Source of the DNA: Actinomycetota bacterium
Lineage (GTDB): Bacteria; Actinomycetota; Actinomycetes; S36-B12
Direction: 5' to 3'
NCBI GenBank assembly: GCA_010029945.1
Contig: RGQW01000024.1
Coordinates: forward strand, 1 to 14,939
DNA: 14,939 nucleotides
Below, one piece after another: positions 7,219 through 14,107 of this stretch. Below the pieces are notes generated by a model. That model saw nothing but the letters and a program-made list of their open reading frames with translations, ran no database searches and was not told where the DNA came from. The first letter of the stretch is position 1, and every line of letters begins with the position of its first letter. A program made the position numbers and the translations under genes.

Positions 7219-8031
7219 GTGGCGCGACGACGGGGTAGAGACGACGTCGGCGCCTTCGTCAAGCAACGTGCGGGCACTGATTCCGGGGTATTCGCGTTCG
7301 AAGCTGCAGGACTCGGGTGGCTTCGCGAGGCCCACGAAGAGCATCAGGGAGTGCCGATTCCCTGGGTGCATGACTTCGACCGTAACCACCTGACGCTGGA
7401 CTTCGTCGCGACTACTGCCCCCAGCCCGGAGGCGGCGCGGGTGTTCGGCGCTCAGTTGGCCCGCACGCATCGGTCCGGAGCCGAGATGTTCGGCGAACTT
7501 CCCCCGGGGTCAGACCGGTCCTTCATCGCCGAACTCGAGCTACCCCCGGGGCAGTGGGAGACCTTCGGAAGCTTCTACGCACAAGCTCGCGTTCGCCCCT
7601 TGGCCGATCTGGCTCTGTCACGGGGCGCTATCAGCACGGCTCAGGCGCAGGACTTCGCCGTGTTGTGTGATCACCTCGAGTCCGAGGATCCGCTGCTCAT
7701 TGGTCCCCCTGATCCGATTGCCCGCCTCCACGGAGACCTGTGGAGCGGCAATGTCCTGTGGCGTCGACGTGATTGTGTCCTGATCGATGCGTCGGCCCAT
7801 GGTGGGCACCGGGAGACTGACCTGGCCATGTTGGCGCTCTTCGGCCTGCCTTACCTCGACGTCGTACTCGAGGCCTATTGCGACGAGTGGCCGTTGAATG
7901 ACGGCTACGAAGCACGTGTCGAACTGCATCAGGTCTACCCATTGCTCGTCCACGCCATCCTTTTCGGCGGGAGTTATGGCGCCAGCGCAACCAGAGCTGC
8001 GCGTCAAGCGGTGGCTAGGACTCGTTCGTGA
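7219..8031 (+). CDS. Fructosamine/ribulosamine kinase family protein
   Basis: A 270-residue protein kinase-like fold enzyme of the fructosamine kinase family, which phosphorylates sugar-amine adducts on glycated proteins; bacterial members often prefer ribulosamines. Visible are FVKQRAG (13-19, with the likely ATP-contacting Lys15), the catalytic loop LHGDLWSGN (170-178, Asp173) and the metal-binding Asp190, followed by GGHRETDLAML. The usual D-P-A after the metal Asp is D-A-S here. The start is GTG at 7219, the only in-frame start near the conserved N-terminus, 11 bases after the previous stop, with a weak AGGT ahead. Its last 17 bases overlap the 3' end of the opposing membrane-protein gene. 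Family is confident; the substrate is not known. Confidence 0.88.
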   Translation: MARRRGRDDVGAFVKQRAGTDSGVFAFEAAGLGWLREAHEEHQGVPIPWVHDFDRNHLTLDFVATTAPSPEAARVFGAQLARTHRSGAEMFGELPPGSDRSFIAELELPPGQWETFGSFYAQARVRPLADLALSRGAISTAQAQDFAVLCDHLESEDPLLIGPPDPIARLHGDLWSGNVLWRRRDCVLIDASAHGGHRETDLAMLALFGLPYLDVVLEAYCDEWPLNDGYEARVELHQVYPLLVHAILFGGSYGASATRAARQAVARTRS

Positions 8032-8716
8032 CGGGGGTGGCCGAGTCCGGGGCCCTACCTCGCCCACTGAGCAGGCGATCGATCGCCCAGAAGATCAGAC
8101 CAAGCACGATTCCCAGAGCCGCCACTCCGGCGATGTTTGTCAGTACCGCGGGAAGTCCGTAGGCGACAACATTGAGGAAGTCGTAGGGGTATCTCTCGAT
8201 GAAGTGTCCTCGTATGAGTGTGTAGGCGGCCCAGGTAATCGGGATCACGATGGCCGTGAATACCGACGCGAAGGTCACTTGCCGGCGTGGACCGACGATG
8301 AGCCAGAGGGCTACTGTCATCACCGGCACGATGTAGTGCTTGAGTGCATTGACGATGATGTCCAGGCCTTCGACCTGAGCATCAGGTGCAAGCACGATCG
8401 CGTAGATCAGGCCGGTGATCGAGATCATCACCAGTGAGTCCATGCGCACCGCGTGCCAGACGCCTCCGCCCCGGTCGGGGTTGCGAGCAAGCATCGTGAA
8501 CACGATGGCGACGATGATGTTCGAAAGATTGGTGAAGTAGCTCAATGAGTCGGTGACCCGCCCAGCAAGACCAGCAATTCCGTCTGGATTAACCCCGAGG
8601 GCACCCGGGGGAACATCGACCGGTGGATACACATTGAAGATGGTGAGGACCATTCCGAGGCCAAGGCCGAACCACGCAATGCCGGCAGCGATCGCGTAGG
8701 CGCGTCGAATGCTCAC
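8015..8716 (-). CDS. Pr6Pr / FAR-17a-AIG1-like membrane protein
   Basis: A 233-residue integral membrane protein with about six hydrophobic segments (roughly 7-29, 60-76, 92-109, 125-141, 146-167, 185-215). The motifs YFTNLSN (60-66), GLIYAIVL (102-109), LKHYIVPV (125-132) and RYPYDFLNV (175-183) fit the bacterial Pr6Pr family, distantly like eukaryotic FAR-17a/AIG1 proteins. In AIG1 a membrane Thr and His form a lipid hydrolase site; Thr62 and His127 here could be the counterparts, which is inference. I chose GTG at 8716 because AAGGAT precedes it by 7 bases. A GTG at 8746 would overlap the upstream gene by 8 bases, has no ribosome site, and would add ten polar residues. The link to nucleoside use is only by position. 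Confidence 0.8.
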   Translation of the reverse strand: MSIRRAYAIAAGIAWFGLGLGMVLTIFNVYPPVDVPPGALGVNPDGIAGLAGRVTDSLSYFTNLSNIIVAIVFTMLARNPDRGGGVWHAVRMDSLVMISITGLIYAIVLAPDAQVEGLDIIVNALKHYIVPVMTVALWLIVGPRRQVTFASVFTAIVIPITWAAYTLIRGHFIERYPYDFLNVVAYGLPAVLTNIAGVAALGIVLGLIFWAIDRLLSGRGRAPDSATPVTNES

Positions 8717-8723
8717 GCGTGCG

Positions 8724-8729
8724 ATCCTT
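8724..8729 (-). promoter_or_regulatory. Ribosome binding site deciding the Pr6Pr-family start
   Basis: On the minus strand AAGGAT lies 7 bases before GTG 8716, favouring that start over GTG 8746. The upstream gene ends at 8739, so the site is in the short gap between stop and start. Confidence 0.6.
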
Positions 8730-8738
8730 GCGTGAACA

Positions 8739-9527
8739 TCACACACCCATGGGGTGCCACACCGTCTTCACCTCGACGAAGGCCCGCATGCGAGACAGGC
8801 TCGGGGTCGCCTGCCAGTCTGCGTGGGGAGCGGCCCCGTCGAGTGCGTTGACGTCTGCGTGCTCGGCCAGCCATGGCATGACCTCCGCCGGCGCCCCTGT
8901 GAGGATGTTCACCACACCTGCGGGAACGTCGGAAGTAGCCAAGCATTCGGCGAGGGTGATGGCCGGGATCGGTCGGGACGAACTCGGCATGACGATCACG
9001 GCGTTGCCAGTGACGATGATCGGAGCAACGACGCTGACCAAGCCGAGGATGCTGGCGTCCTGCGGTGCCACCGCTGCCACGACTCCCGTGGGCTCGGGTA
9101 CGGAGAAATTGAAGAAGGGTCCGGCGACGGGATTGGTGTTGCCGATCACTTGGGCGTACTTGTCCGCCCAGCCCGCGTACCAGACCCACCGGTCGATGGC
9201 GGCGTCAACATGGGCGCCCGCCTTTCTCGACGAAACACCCTCGGAGTCGGACACCTCTGAGATGAATTGCTCGCGGCGGCCTTCCATGACCTCGGCGATC
9301 CGGTAGAGAACCTGCCCGCGGTTGTAGGCGGTGGCCGTCGACCACTTGGCGACCGCGGAGCGCGCCGCCAACACCGCGTCCCGTGCATCCTTCCTGCTGG
9401 CAAGAGCCATGTTGGCCAGGAATTGATCTTTGGAATCGGTGACCTCGTAGGTGCGTCCCGACTCGCTGCGCGGGAAAGCCCCTCCGATGAAGAGCTTGTG
9501 GGTCTTACGAACATCGACTCTGCTCAT
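8739..9527 (-). CDS. Short aldehyde dehydrogenase-like protein without catalytic residues
   Basis: A 262-residue relative of aldehyde dehydrogenases covering only the N-terminal, NAD-binding part; full enzymes have about 480 residues. It retains KLFIGGAF (11-18), the YAGWADKY helix (117-124), GVVAAVAP (148-155), TGNAVIVMPSSSRP (173-186) and VPAGVVNILTG (201-211). The oxyanion Asn of P-W-N-F-P is gone (PQDAS). The chain ends before the ELGGK glutamate and the catalytic cysteine would appear. The start is clear: GGAGG lies 7 bases before ATG 9527, and that ATG overlaps the full-length paralogue's stop by 4 bases. Tight coupling suggests a partner or structural role beside the active enzyme. The frame has a clean N-terminus and stop, so I do not call it a recent pseudogene. 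Confidence 0.85.
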   Translation of the reverse strand: MSRVDVRKTHKLFIGGAFPRSESGRTYEVTDSKDQFLANMALASRKDARDAVLAARSAVAKWSTATAYNRGQVLYRIAEVMEGRREQFISEVSDSEGVSSRKAGAHVDAAIDRWVWYAGWADKYAQVIGNTNPVAGPFFNFSVPEPTGVVAAVAPQDASILGLVSVVAPIIVTGNAVIVMPSSSRPIPAITLAECLATSDVPAGVVNILTGAPAEVMPWLAEHADVNALDGAAPHADWQATPSLSRMRAFVEVKTVWHPMGV

Positions 9528-10969
9528 GACGGATCCTCCACGTTGAGGTACGCACCCAAACCTTGCACTCCACCCTCTCGACCGAAGCCCGATTCCTTAA
9601 AGCCTCCAAAGGGGCTCGTGGGATCGAATCTGTTGAAGGTGTTGGCCCAGACGATCCCGGCGCGCATCTGGTTCGCCATCCACAAAATGCGGCTGCCCTT
9701 CTCGGTCCAGATTCCGGCCGAAAGCCCGAAGGGGGTGTTGTTGGCTTTCGCAACGGCCTCCTCGGGGGTGCGGAACGTGAGAACCGACAGGACGGGTCCG
9801 AAGATCTCCTCGCGGGCGATCCGGTGAGCCTGGGTGACGTTCGTGAAGACCGTTGGTGGGAACCAGAAGCCTTTGTCGGGGATCGGACAGGTGGGGCTCC
9901 AGCGTTCGGCTCCTTCGGCCTCGCCGGACGCGGTGAGCTCTTCGATCTTGCTCAACTGCATGGACGAATTGATGGCCCCGATATCGGTGTTCTTGTCCAG
10001 CGGGTCTCCGAGGCGAAGGGTCGTCAGGCGGCGTTTCAAGGAAGCCAACGCCTCGTCGGCGACGGACTCCTGCAGCAGAAGTCGACTTCCGGCGCAGCAG
10101 ACATGTCCCTGGTTGAAGTAGATGCCGTTCACGATGCCCTCGATGGCCTGATCAATGGGAGCGTCATCGAAGACGATGTTGGCTGCCTTGCCGCCCAGTT
10201 CGAGGGTGAGCTTCTTCTTGGTGCCAGCCACCGCTCGCTGAATGGCTTTCCCAACCTCGGTCGAGCCGGTGAAAGCAACCTTGTCTACGTCCGGGTGCTC
10301 AACGAGCATGCGCCCCGTCTCGCCAGCACCGGTGATGATGTTGACGACGCCGGGTGGGAGCCCGGCCTGTTGACAGATGTCAGCGAACGCGAGCGCGGTG
10401 AGTGGCGTCGTTTCCGCGGGCTTGAGCACCACCGTATTGCCGCAAGCCAAAGCGGGGGCGACCTTCCAGGCAAGCATCAACAATGGGAAGTTCCACGGAA
10501 TCACCTGCGCGGCGACGCCGAGAGACTTCGGGTCGGGCCCGTAGCCGGCGAACTCGAGTTTGTCGGCCCAGCCGGCGTGGTAGAAGAAGTGCGCGGCCAC
10601 GAGTGGTAGGTCAACATCCCGGGACTCTCGAATCGGTTTTCCGTTGTCCAAGGTCTCCAGGACCGCGAGCTCACGAGAACGCTCCTGGATGAGACGGGCG
10701 ATTCGGAAGATGTACTTGGCGCGGTCCTTTCCGGACATCTTGGACCAGGTCTTGTCGTAGGCCCGGCGGGCGGCCGCAACCGCGGCGTCCACGTCGGCCT
10801 GGCCGGCTTCGGCGACCTCGCTGAGTACTTCCTCGGTAGCCGGATTGATGGTCTTGAAGAACTCGCCGCTGGTGGGTTCGCTGAAGGATCCACCGATGAA
10901 GAGTCCGTAGTTGGATTCGATGTCCACGATGGAACGCGATTCCGGTGCGGGGGCGTAGTCGAATGGCAT
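9524..10969 (-). CDS. NAD(P)-dependent aldehyde dehydrogenase
   Basis: Full-length aldehyde dehydrogenase, 481 residues. Landmarks are FIGGSF (24-29), the oxyanion Asn160 in PWNFP (158-162), the cofactor-binding VLKPAETTP (181-189), FTGSTEVG (233-240), the general base Glu257 in LELGGK and the nucleophile Cys291 in NQGHVCCAGS. EEIFGPVLS and PFGGFKESG follow near the end. It sits 20 bases after deoC, whose product is acetaldehyde, so oxidation of that acetaldehyde to acetate is the likely role; the sequence does not prove the substrate. The ribosome site GAGGA is 6 bases before ATG 10969. Its stop overlaps the start of the short, inactive paralogue. Confidence 0.93.
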   Translation of the reverse strand: MPFDYAPAPESRSIVDIESNYGLFIGGSFSEPTSGEFFKTINPATEEVLSEVAEAGQADVDAAVAAARRAYDKTWSKMSGKDRAKYIFRIARLIQERSRELAVLETLDNGKPIRESRDVDLPLVAAHFFYHAGWADKLEFAGYGPDPKSLGVAAQVIPWNFPLLMLAWKVAPALACGNTVVLKPAETTPLTALAFADICQQAGLPPGVVNIITGAGETGRMLVEHPDVDKVAFTGSTEVGKAIQRAVAGTKKKLTLELGGKAANIVFDDAPIDQAIEGIVNGIYFNQGHVCCAGSRLLLQESVADEALASLKRRLTTLRLGDPLDKNTDIGAINSSMQLSKIEELTASGEAEGAERWSPTCPIPDKGFWFPPTVFTNVTQAHRIAREEIFGPVLSVLTFRTPEEAVAKANNTPFGLSAGIWTEKGSRILWMANQMRAGIVWANTFNRFDPTSPFGGFKESGFGREGGVQGLGAYLNVEDPS

Positions 10970-10989
10970 GGGTTGTCCTCGTGGTCTGT

Positions 10990-11943
10990 CTAGTCGATCG
11001 TCACGTAATCGGGGCCGGAGTAGTGACCGTCGCGCATGCGCTGACGTTGCATGAGTAGGTCGTTGAGCAAGGTCGAGGCGCCGAAGCGGAACATGTCGGG
11101 GTTGAGCCAGTCCTCACCCACGGTCTCGTTCACCATCACCAGGTAGCGGATGGCGTCCTTGCTCGTCTTGATGCCTCCGGCTGCCTTGACCCCGATGCGA
11201 GTGCCCGTCTGGTCAGCGAAGTCACGAACGGCTTCGAGCATCAGCAAGGTCACCGGCAACGTGGCCGCCGGGGACACCTTCCCGGTGCTGGTCTTGATGA
11301 AATCGGCGCCGGCTTGCATGGCGAGCCAGCTGGCCCGACGAACGTTGTCGTAGGTTTTCAGCTCTCCGGTTTCGAGGATCACCTTCAGGTGGGCATCCCC
11401 GCACGCCTCCTTCACCGCGACGATCTCTTCGAAGACCTTCGCGTAGTTGCCGGCGAGGAAGGCGCCGCGGTCGATCACCATGTCGATCTCATCGGCGCCG
11501 TCTGCCACGGCCTGCTTGGTGTCCATGAGTTTCACGTCCATGCTGGCCCGCCCGCTGGGAAAGGCGGTGGCGACCGCTGCCACGTGGACTCGATCTTTGA
11601 CGCAGGCGCGCGTGGTCGCCACCAGATCCCCGTACACGCAGACCGCCGCTACCGCGGGGCAGGTTGGATCTGTGGGATCGGGGTGGAGCGCCTTCGCGCA
11701 CAGGGCGCGGACTTTGCCGTCGGTATCCATGCCTTCAAGCGTGGTTAGGTCCACCATCGAGATGGCGGTGTCGATGGCCCAGATCTTCGAGTCCTTCTTG
11801 ATGGAGCGAGTGGCAAGCGTGGCTGCGCGGCCTTCGAGCCCGACTTGATCAACTCCCGGCAGCCCGTGAAGGAGGCTGGTGAGTGTGCTGTTGTCCACCG
11901 TCGCGTCGCTCTCCTTGTTCGTGAATCTCATCTGGTCGGCCAT
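10990..11943 (-). CDS. deoC: Deoxyribose-phosphate aldolase
   Basis: Class I aldolase splitting 2-deoxyribose-5-phosphate to glyceraldehyde-3-phosphate and acetaldehyde in the cytosol. At 317 residues it belongs to the longer DeoC subgroup rather than the ~220-residue one. The Schiff-base lysine is Lys217 in FIKTSTGK (215-222), the second active lysine is Lys253 in GVKAAGG, and the Asp in DEIDMV (151-156) completes the proton relay. FRFGAST near the end is the family's phosphate-binding stretch. The ATG at 11943 has no evident ribosome site; an internal ATG four codons on is no better. It heads a sub-block with the aldehyde dehydrogenases and takes the product of the nucleoside phosphorylases after mutase action. 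Confidence 0.95.
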   Translation of the reverse strand: MADQMRFTNKESDATVDNSTLTSLLHGLPGVDQVGLEGRAATLATRSIKKDSKIWAIDTAISMVDLTTLEGMDTDGKVRALCAKALHPDPTDPTCPAVAAVCVYGDLVATTRACVKDRVHVAAVATAFPSGRASMDVKLMDTKQAVADGADEIDMVIDRGAFLAGNYAKVFEEIVAVKEACGDAHLKVILETGELKTYDNVRRASWLAMQAGADFIKTSTGKVSPAATLPVTLLMLEAVRDFADQTGTRIGVKAAGGIKTSKDAIRYLVMVNETVGEDWLNPDMFRFGASTLLNDLLMQRQRMRDGHYSGPDYVTID

Positions 11944-12060
11944 GAGGGTATCGCCACTGGTTGTGTGCAGTTACTCCGGAGCCTGGCTAGTGGTTCTGCG
12001 TCAAATGGGCGTCACTTGTGTACTGAAAGGCTGTAAACACGAAGACACGAGGCTTGGCTG
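11944..12060 (-). other. 117-base spacer upstream of deoC
   Basis: This is the longest non-coding stretch on the minus strand. It probably carries a promoter for deoC, but I see no well-placed -35/-10 pair: TTGACG occurs but without a good -10 at the right distance. A loose GTGT-N15-ACAC inverted pair lies in the half nearer the mutase gene. No strong terminator for the mutase gene is visible. Confidence 0.4.
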
Positions 12061-13380
12061 CTAGCCGGAGAACCACTGTCCGACATCGTTGGCTAGATCG
12101 TCGAGTTGACGCTCGGCCATGTCGCGGGCGTCGTCGATGCTTGATCCCACTTCAACGACCACTTGCAGGTATGCCTTGATCTTGGGCTCGGTTCCGCTCG
12201 GCCGCACGATGATGCGGCCGTGCCCGGCGAGAGTGAGGACGAGACCGTCGGTCGGGGGAAGATCCGTTCCCTGTTGAAGGTCGACGATCGTCTCTACTGC
12301 CCGCTTTCCCACGGTGGTGGGGGGTTGACTGCGTAGCGACTCCATGATGGTGCGGATGGTCGAGAGATCAGCGACGCGCAACGACGCCTGGCGGGTGGCG
12401 TACAGGCCGTGTTCACGGGCTAGATCGTCTAAGAGGTCCAGAATCGACCGGGAGTCGGCTTTCAGTTCAGCGATGAGGTCCACCACCGCGAGCGCAGCGG
12501 TGATTCCGTCCTTGTCGCGCACGGTTTCGGGATCGACGCAATAGCCCAGCGCCTCCTCGTAGCCGAACCGCAAGGTCGGAATACGGCCGATCCATTTGAA
12601 CCCCGTCAACGTTTGCTGGTAGTCCAAAGTCGACGAATCTGCAATGGCCTTGAGCATTCCGCCGGAGACGAGCGACTGCGCCAATGTGCTACGGCTGGAA
12701 TCTCGCCTGCTGGCCCACCACCCCAAGGCGTAGCCGACCTCGTCACCAGACAACATGCGGTAGTCGCCGCCGGGAGTTGGGACCCCGATCGCGCACCGAT
12801 CCGCATCGGGGTCGTTCGCGACAATCACATCCGGCCGCACCCGCTCGGCCGTTGCGAGCGCGAGGTCCATCGCGCCTGGCTCCTCAGGGTTCGGGAAAGC
12901 GACCGTGGAAAAGTCGGGGTCCGGGTCAAACTGAGCGTCGACCCGCACGCAGGGAGCGAAGCCAGCATCGGTCAACAGTTGCTCGAGGAGCCGACCACCA
13001 ACACCATGCATCGGAGTAATGACGCTAACCACGTCGGCGCGCCTATCCACTTCGTCGGGGCCGAGGATCTCGAGTGCGCGCTCTGCGTAGCTGTGCACGA
13101 TGGACTCGTCGAGTGTCTGCCAGCCGTCATTCCTCGGAAGTTCATCCACACGCATCGAGGAGGCCACCGAATCGATCATCGCGGCGATCTGCCCATCCAC
13201 CGGCGGAACGATCTGGCATCCGTCTTCCAGGTAGACCTTGTACCCGTTGTCTTGCGGCGGATTGTGGCTCGCGGTGACCATCACTCCCGCGGACGCCCCG
13301 AGGTGTCGAATAGCGAATGCGAGGACCGGGGTGGGCAGTGGGCGGGGGAGCACGAAGGCTCGCACTCCGGCACCCTGCAT
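12061..13380 (-). CDS. Phosphoglucomutase/phosphomannomutase family protein, 5' end missing
   Basis: Alpha-D-phosphohexomutase family enzyme. In this neighbourhood it is the likely phosphopentomutase step ((deoxy)ribose-1-phosphate to 5-phosphate), although phosphomannomutase or phosphoglucomutase activity is possible. Seen are the phosphoserine loop TASHNP (36-41), the metal loop DPDADR, the sugar-binding GYEEALGY and the phosphate-binding RPSGTEPKIK near the C-terminus. Family members have about 540-560 residues. Counting from ATG 13380 there are 439, and recognisable sequence (NSDVFAHDTASI) continues upstream to about 13416 before it stops abruptly inside the PNP gene. About 100 N-terminal residues, including the natural start, are missing. 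ATG 13380 is therefore internal. As written the gene is probably non-functional, unless the join is an assembly error. Confidence 0.88.
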   Translation of the reverse strand: MQGAGVRAFVLPRPLPTPVLAFAIRHLGASAGVMVTASHNPPQDNGYKVYLEDGCQIVPPVDGQIAAMIDSVASSMRVDELPRNDGWQTLDESIVHSYAERALEILGPDEVDRRADVVSVITPMHGVGGRLLEQLLTDAGFAPCVRVDAQFDPDPDFSTVAFPNPEEPGAMDLALATAERVRPDVIVANDPDADRCAIGVPTPGGDYRMLSGDEVGYALGWWASRRDSSRSTLAQSLVSGGMLKAIADSSTLDYQQTLTGFKWIGRIPTLRFGYEEALGYCVDPETVRDKDGITAALAVVDLIAELKADSRSILDLLDDLAREHGLYATRQASLRVADLSTIRTIMESLRSQPPTTVGKRAVETIVDLQQGTDLPPTDGLVLTLAGHGRIIVRPSGTEPKIKAYLQVVVEVGSSIDDARDMAERQLDDLANDVGQWFSG

Positions 13381-14098
13381 GATCGACGCGGTGTCGTGGG
13401 CGAAGACATCGGAGTTGTGCGCCGAGAATCTCCATGCCCAGACTGCGCGCGACGATCGCCTCCAGCGCGGTGCTCATTCCGACGAGAGTTCCACCCATCG
13501 CGGCGACCATGCCGATTTCCGCGGGCGTCTCGTACATCGGGCCACGGAATTGGCAGTAGACACCCTCGGCGAGACTCGGATCGATCGTTCGACACATCGT
13601 GCGCAACCGCGCGCTGTAGAGGTCGGTGAGGTCAACGAAGTGCGCCCCGTGCAGTGGGCTCGCACCCGTCAGGTTGATGTGATCGCGGATCAGGACTGGT
13701 GTTCCGGGCGACCATGCTGGATCGAGGCCGCCGCAACCGTTCGTCAAGACCACCGTGTGACATCCCGAGAAGTGCGCGGTGCGAACAGCGTGCGTGACGG
13801 CATCCACGCCGCGTTCCTCGTAGAGGTGGGTGCGCCCGAGGAAGGCCAGAACCCGGGTGCCGTCCGCGTCGATACTGCGGAATCGACCGGCGTGACCGTC
13901 GACCGCGGGGGGTGCGAAGCCGGGCAGGTCCGTGACTGGGAACTCGCTGGTGGTCTCGCCGAGTAGTTCCGCCGCTGGCACCCATCCCGAACCCAGGACC
14001 ACCGCTACAGTGTGGCGATCAACCGTGGTCAGTGTCTTCAGGCGTGCTGCCGCCTGCTGGGCGGATTCGTTCGCCGCGCGCGTTGTCTCGTCAGTCAC
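13142..14098 (-). CDS. Purine nucleoside phosphorylase, truncated, with out-of-frame tail
   Basis: Trimeric-type PNP, converting inosine and guanosine (and deoxy forms) to base and (deoxy)ribose-1-phosphate. Residues 1 to about 227 are a good match: VLGSG (34-38), GHAGRF (68-73), GRTHLYE (88-94), TNGCGGL (119-125), GPMYETPAE (186-194) and GMSTALEAI (207-215). After GMEILGA the expected C-terminal segment with the purine-contacting Asn (S-L-V-T-N-x-A-A-G) is absent. The frame enters the mutase gene in the wrong register and runs about 90 meaningless codons to a stop at 13142. The natural length would be near 270. The GTG start at 14098 is 9 bases after the lpdA-like stop. Activity is unlikely as the sequence stands. 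Confidence 0.88.
   Translation of the reverse strand: MTDETTRAANESAQQAAARLKTLTTVDRHTVAVVLGSGWVPAAELLGETTSEFPVTDLPGFAPPAVDGHAGRFRSIDADGTRVLAFLGRTHLYEERGVDAVTHAVRTAHFSGCHTVVLTNGCGGLDPAWSPGTPVLIRDHINLTGASPLHGAHFVDLTDLYSARLRTMCRTIDPSLAEGVYCQFRGPMYETPAEIGMVAAMGGTLVGMSTALEAIVARSLGMEILGAQLRCLRPRHRVDHAGCRSASLRAPPPTAHPGPRIRYSTPRGVRGSDGHREPQSAARQRVQGLPGRRMPDRSAGGWADRRDDRFGGLLDACG
13411..13426 (-). other. Deletion or misjoin junction between PNP and mutase genes
   Basis: Reading the minus strand, PNP-like sequence (GMEILGA) ends here, and mutase-like sequence (NSDVFAHDTA) begins within a few bases in a different frame. No spacer, stop or start lies between. Judged by family lengths, roughly 40 PNP residues, any gap, and about 100 mutase residues are missing, around 0.45 kb. 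The exact breakpoint cannot be set within these bases. Confidence 0.8.
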
Positions 14099-14107
14099 CG
14101 GAGAAAC

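Noticed and set aside
7499..7555. Repeated CCCCCGGGG blocks in the kinase gene
   Set aside because: They encode two Pro-Pro-Gly turns in a conserved coding frame and do not form a larger repeat.
9563..10609. Long plus-strand open frame of 348 codons across the aldehyde dehydrogenase gene
   Set aside because: It lies fully inside the well-supported enzyme gene on the other strand, has low-complexity composition and no recognisable motif; it is a high-GC shadow.
13142..13417. C-terminal ~90-residue extension of PNP as a novel domain
   Set aside because: These codons are the mutase gene read in the wrong frame after the junction, not a new domain.
12613..13629. Plus-strand open frame of 338 codons over the mutase and PNP genes
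   Set aside because: It is opposite two recognised genes, rich in Arg, His and Gly, with no domain pattern; it is a shadow frame.
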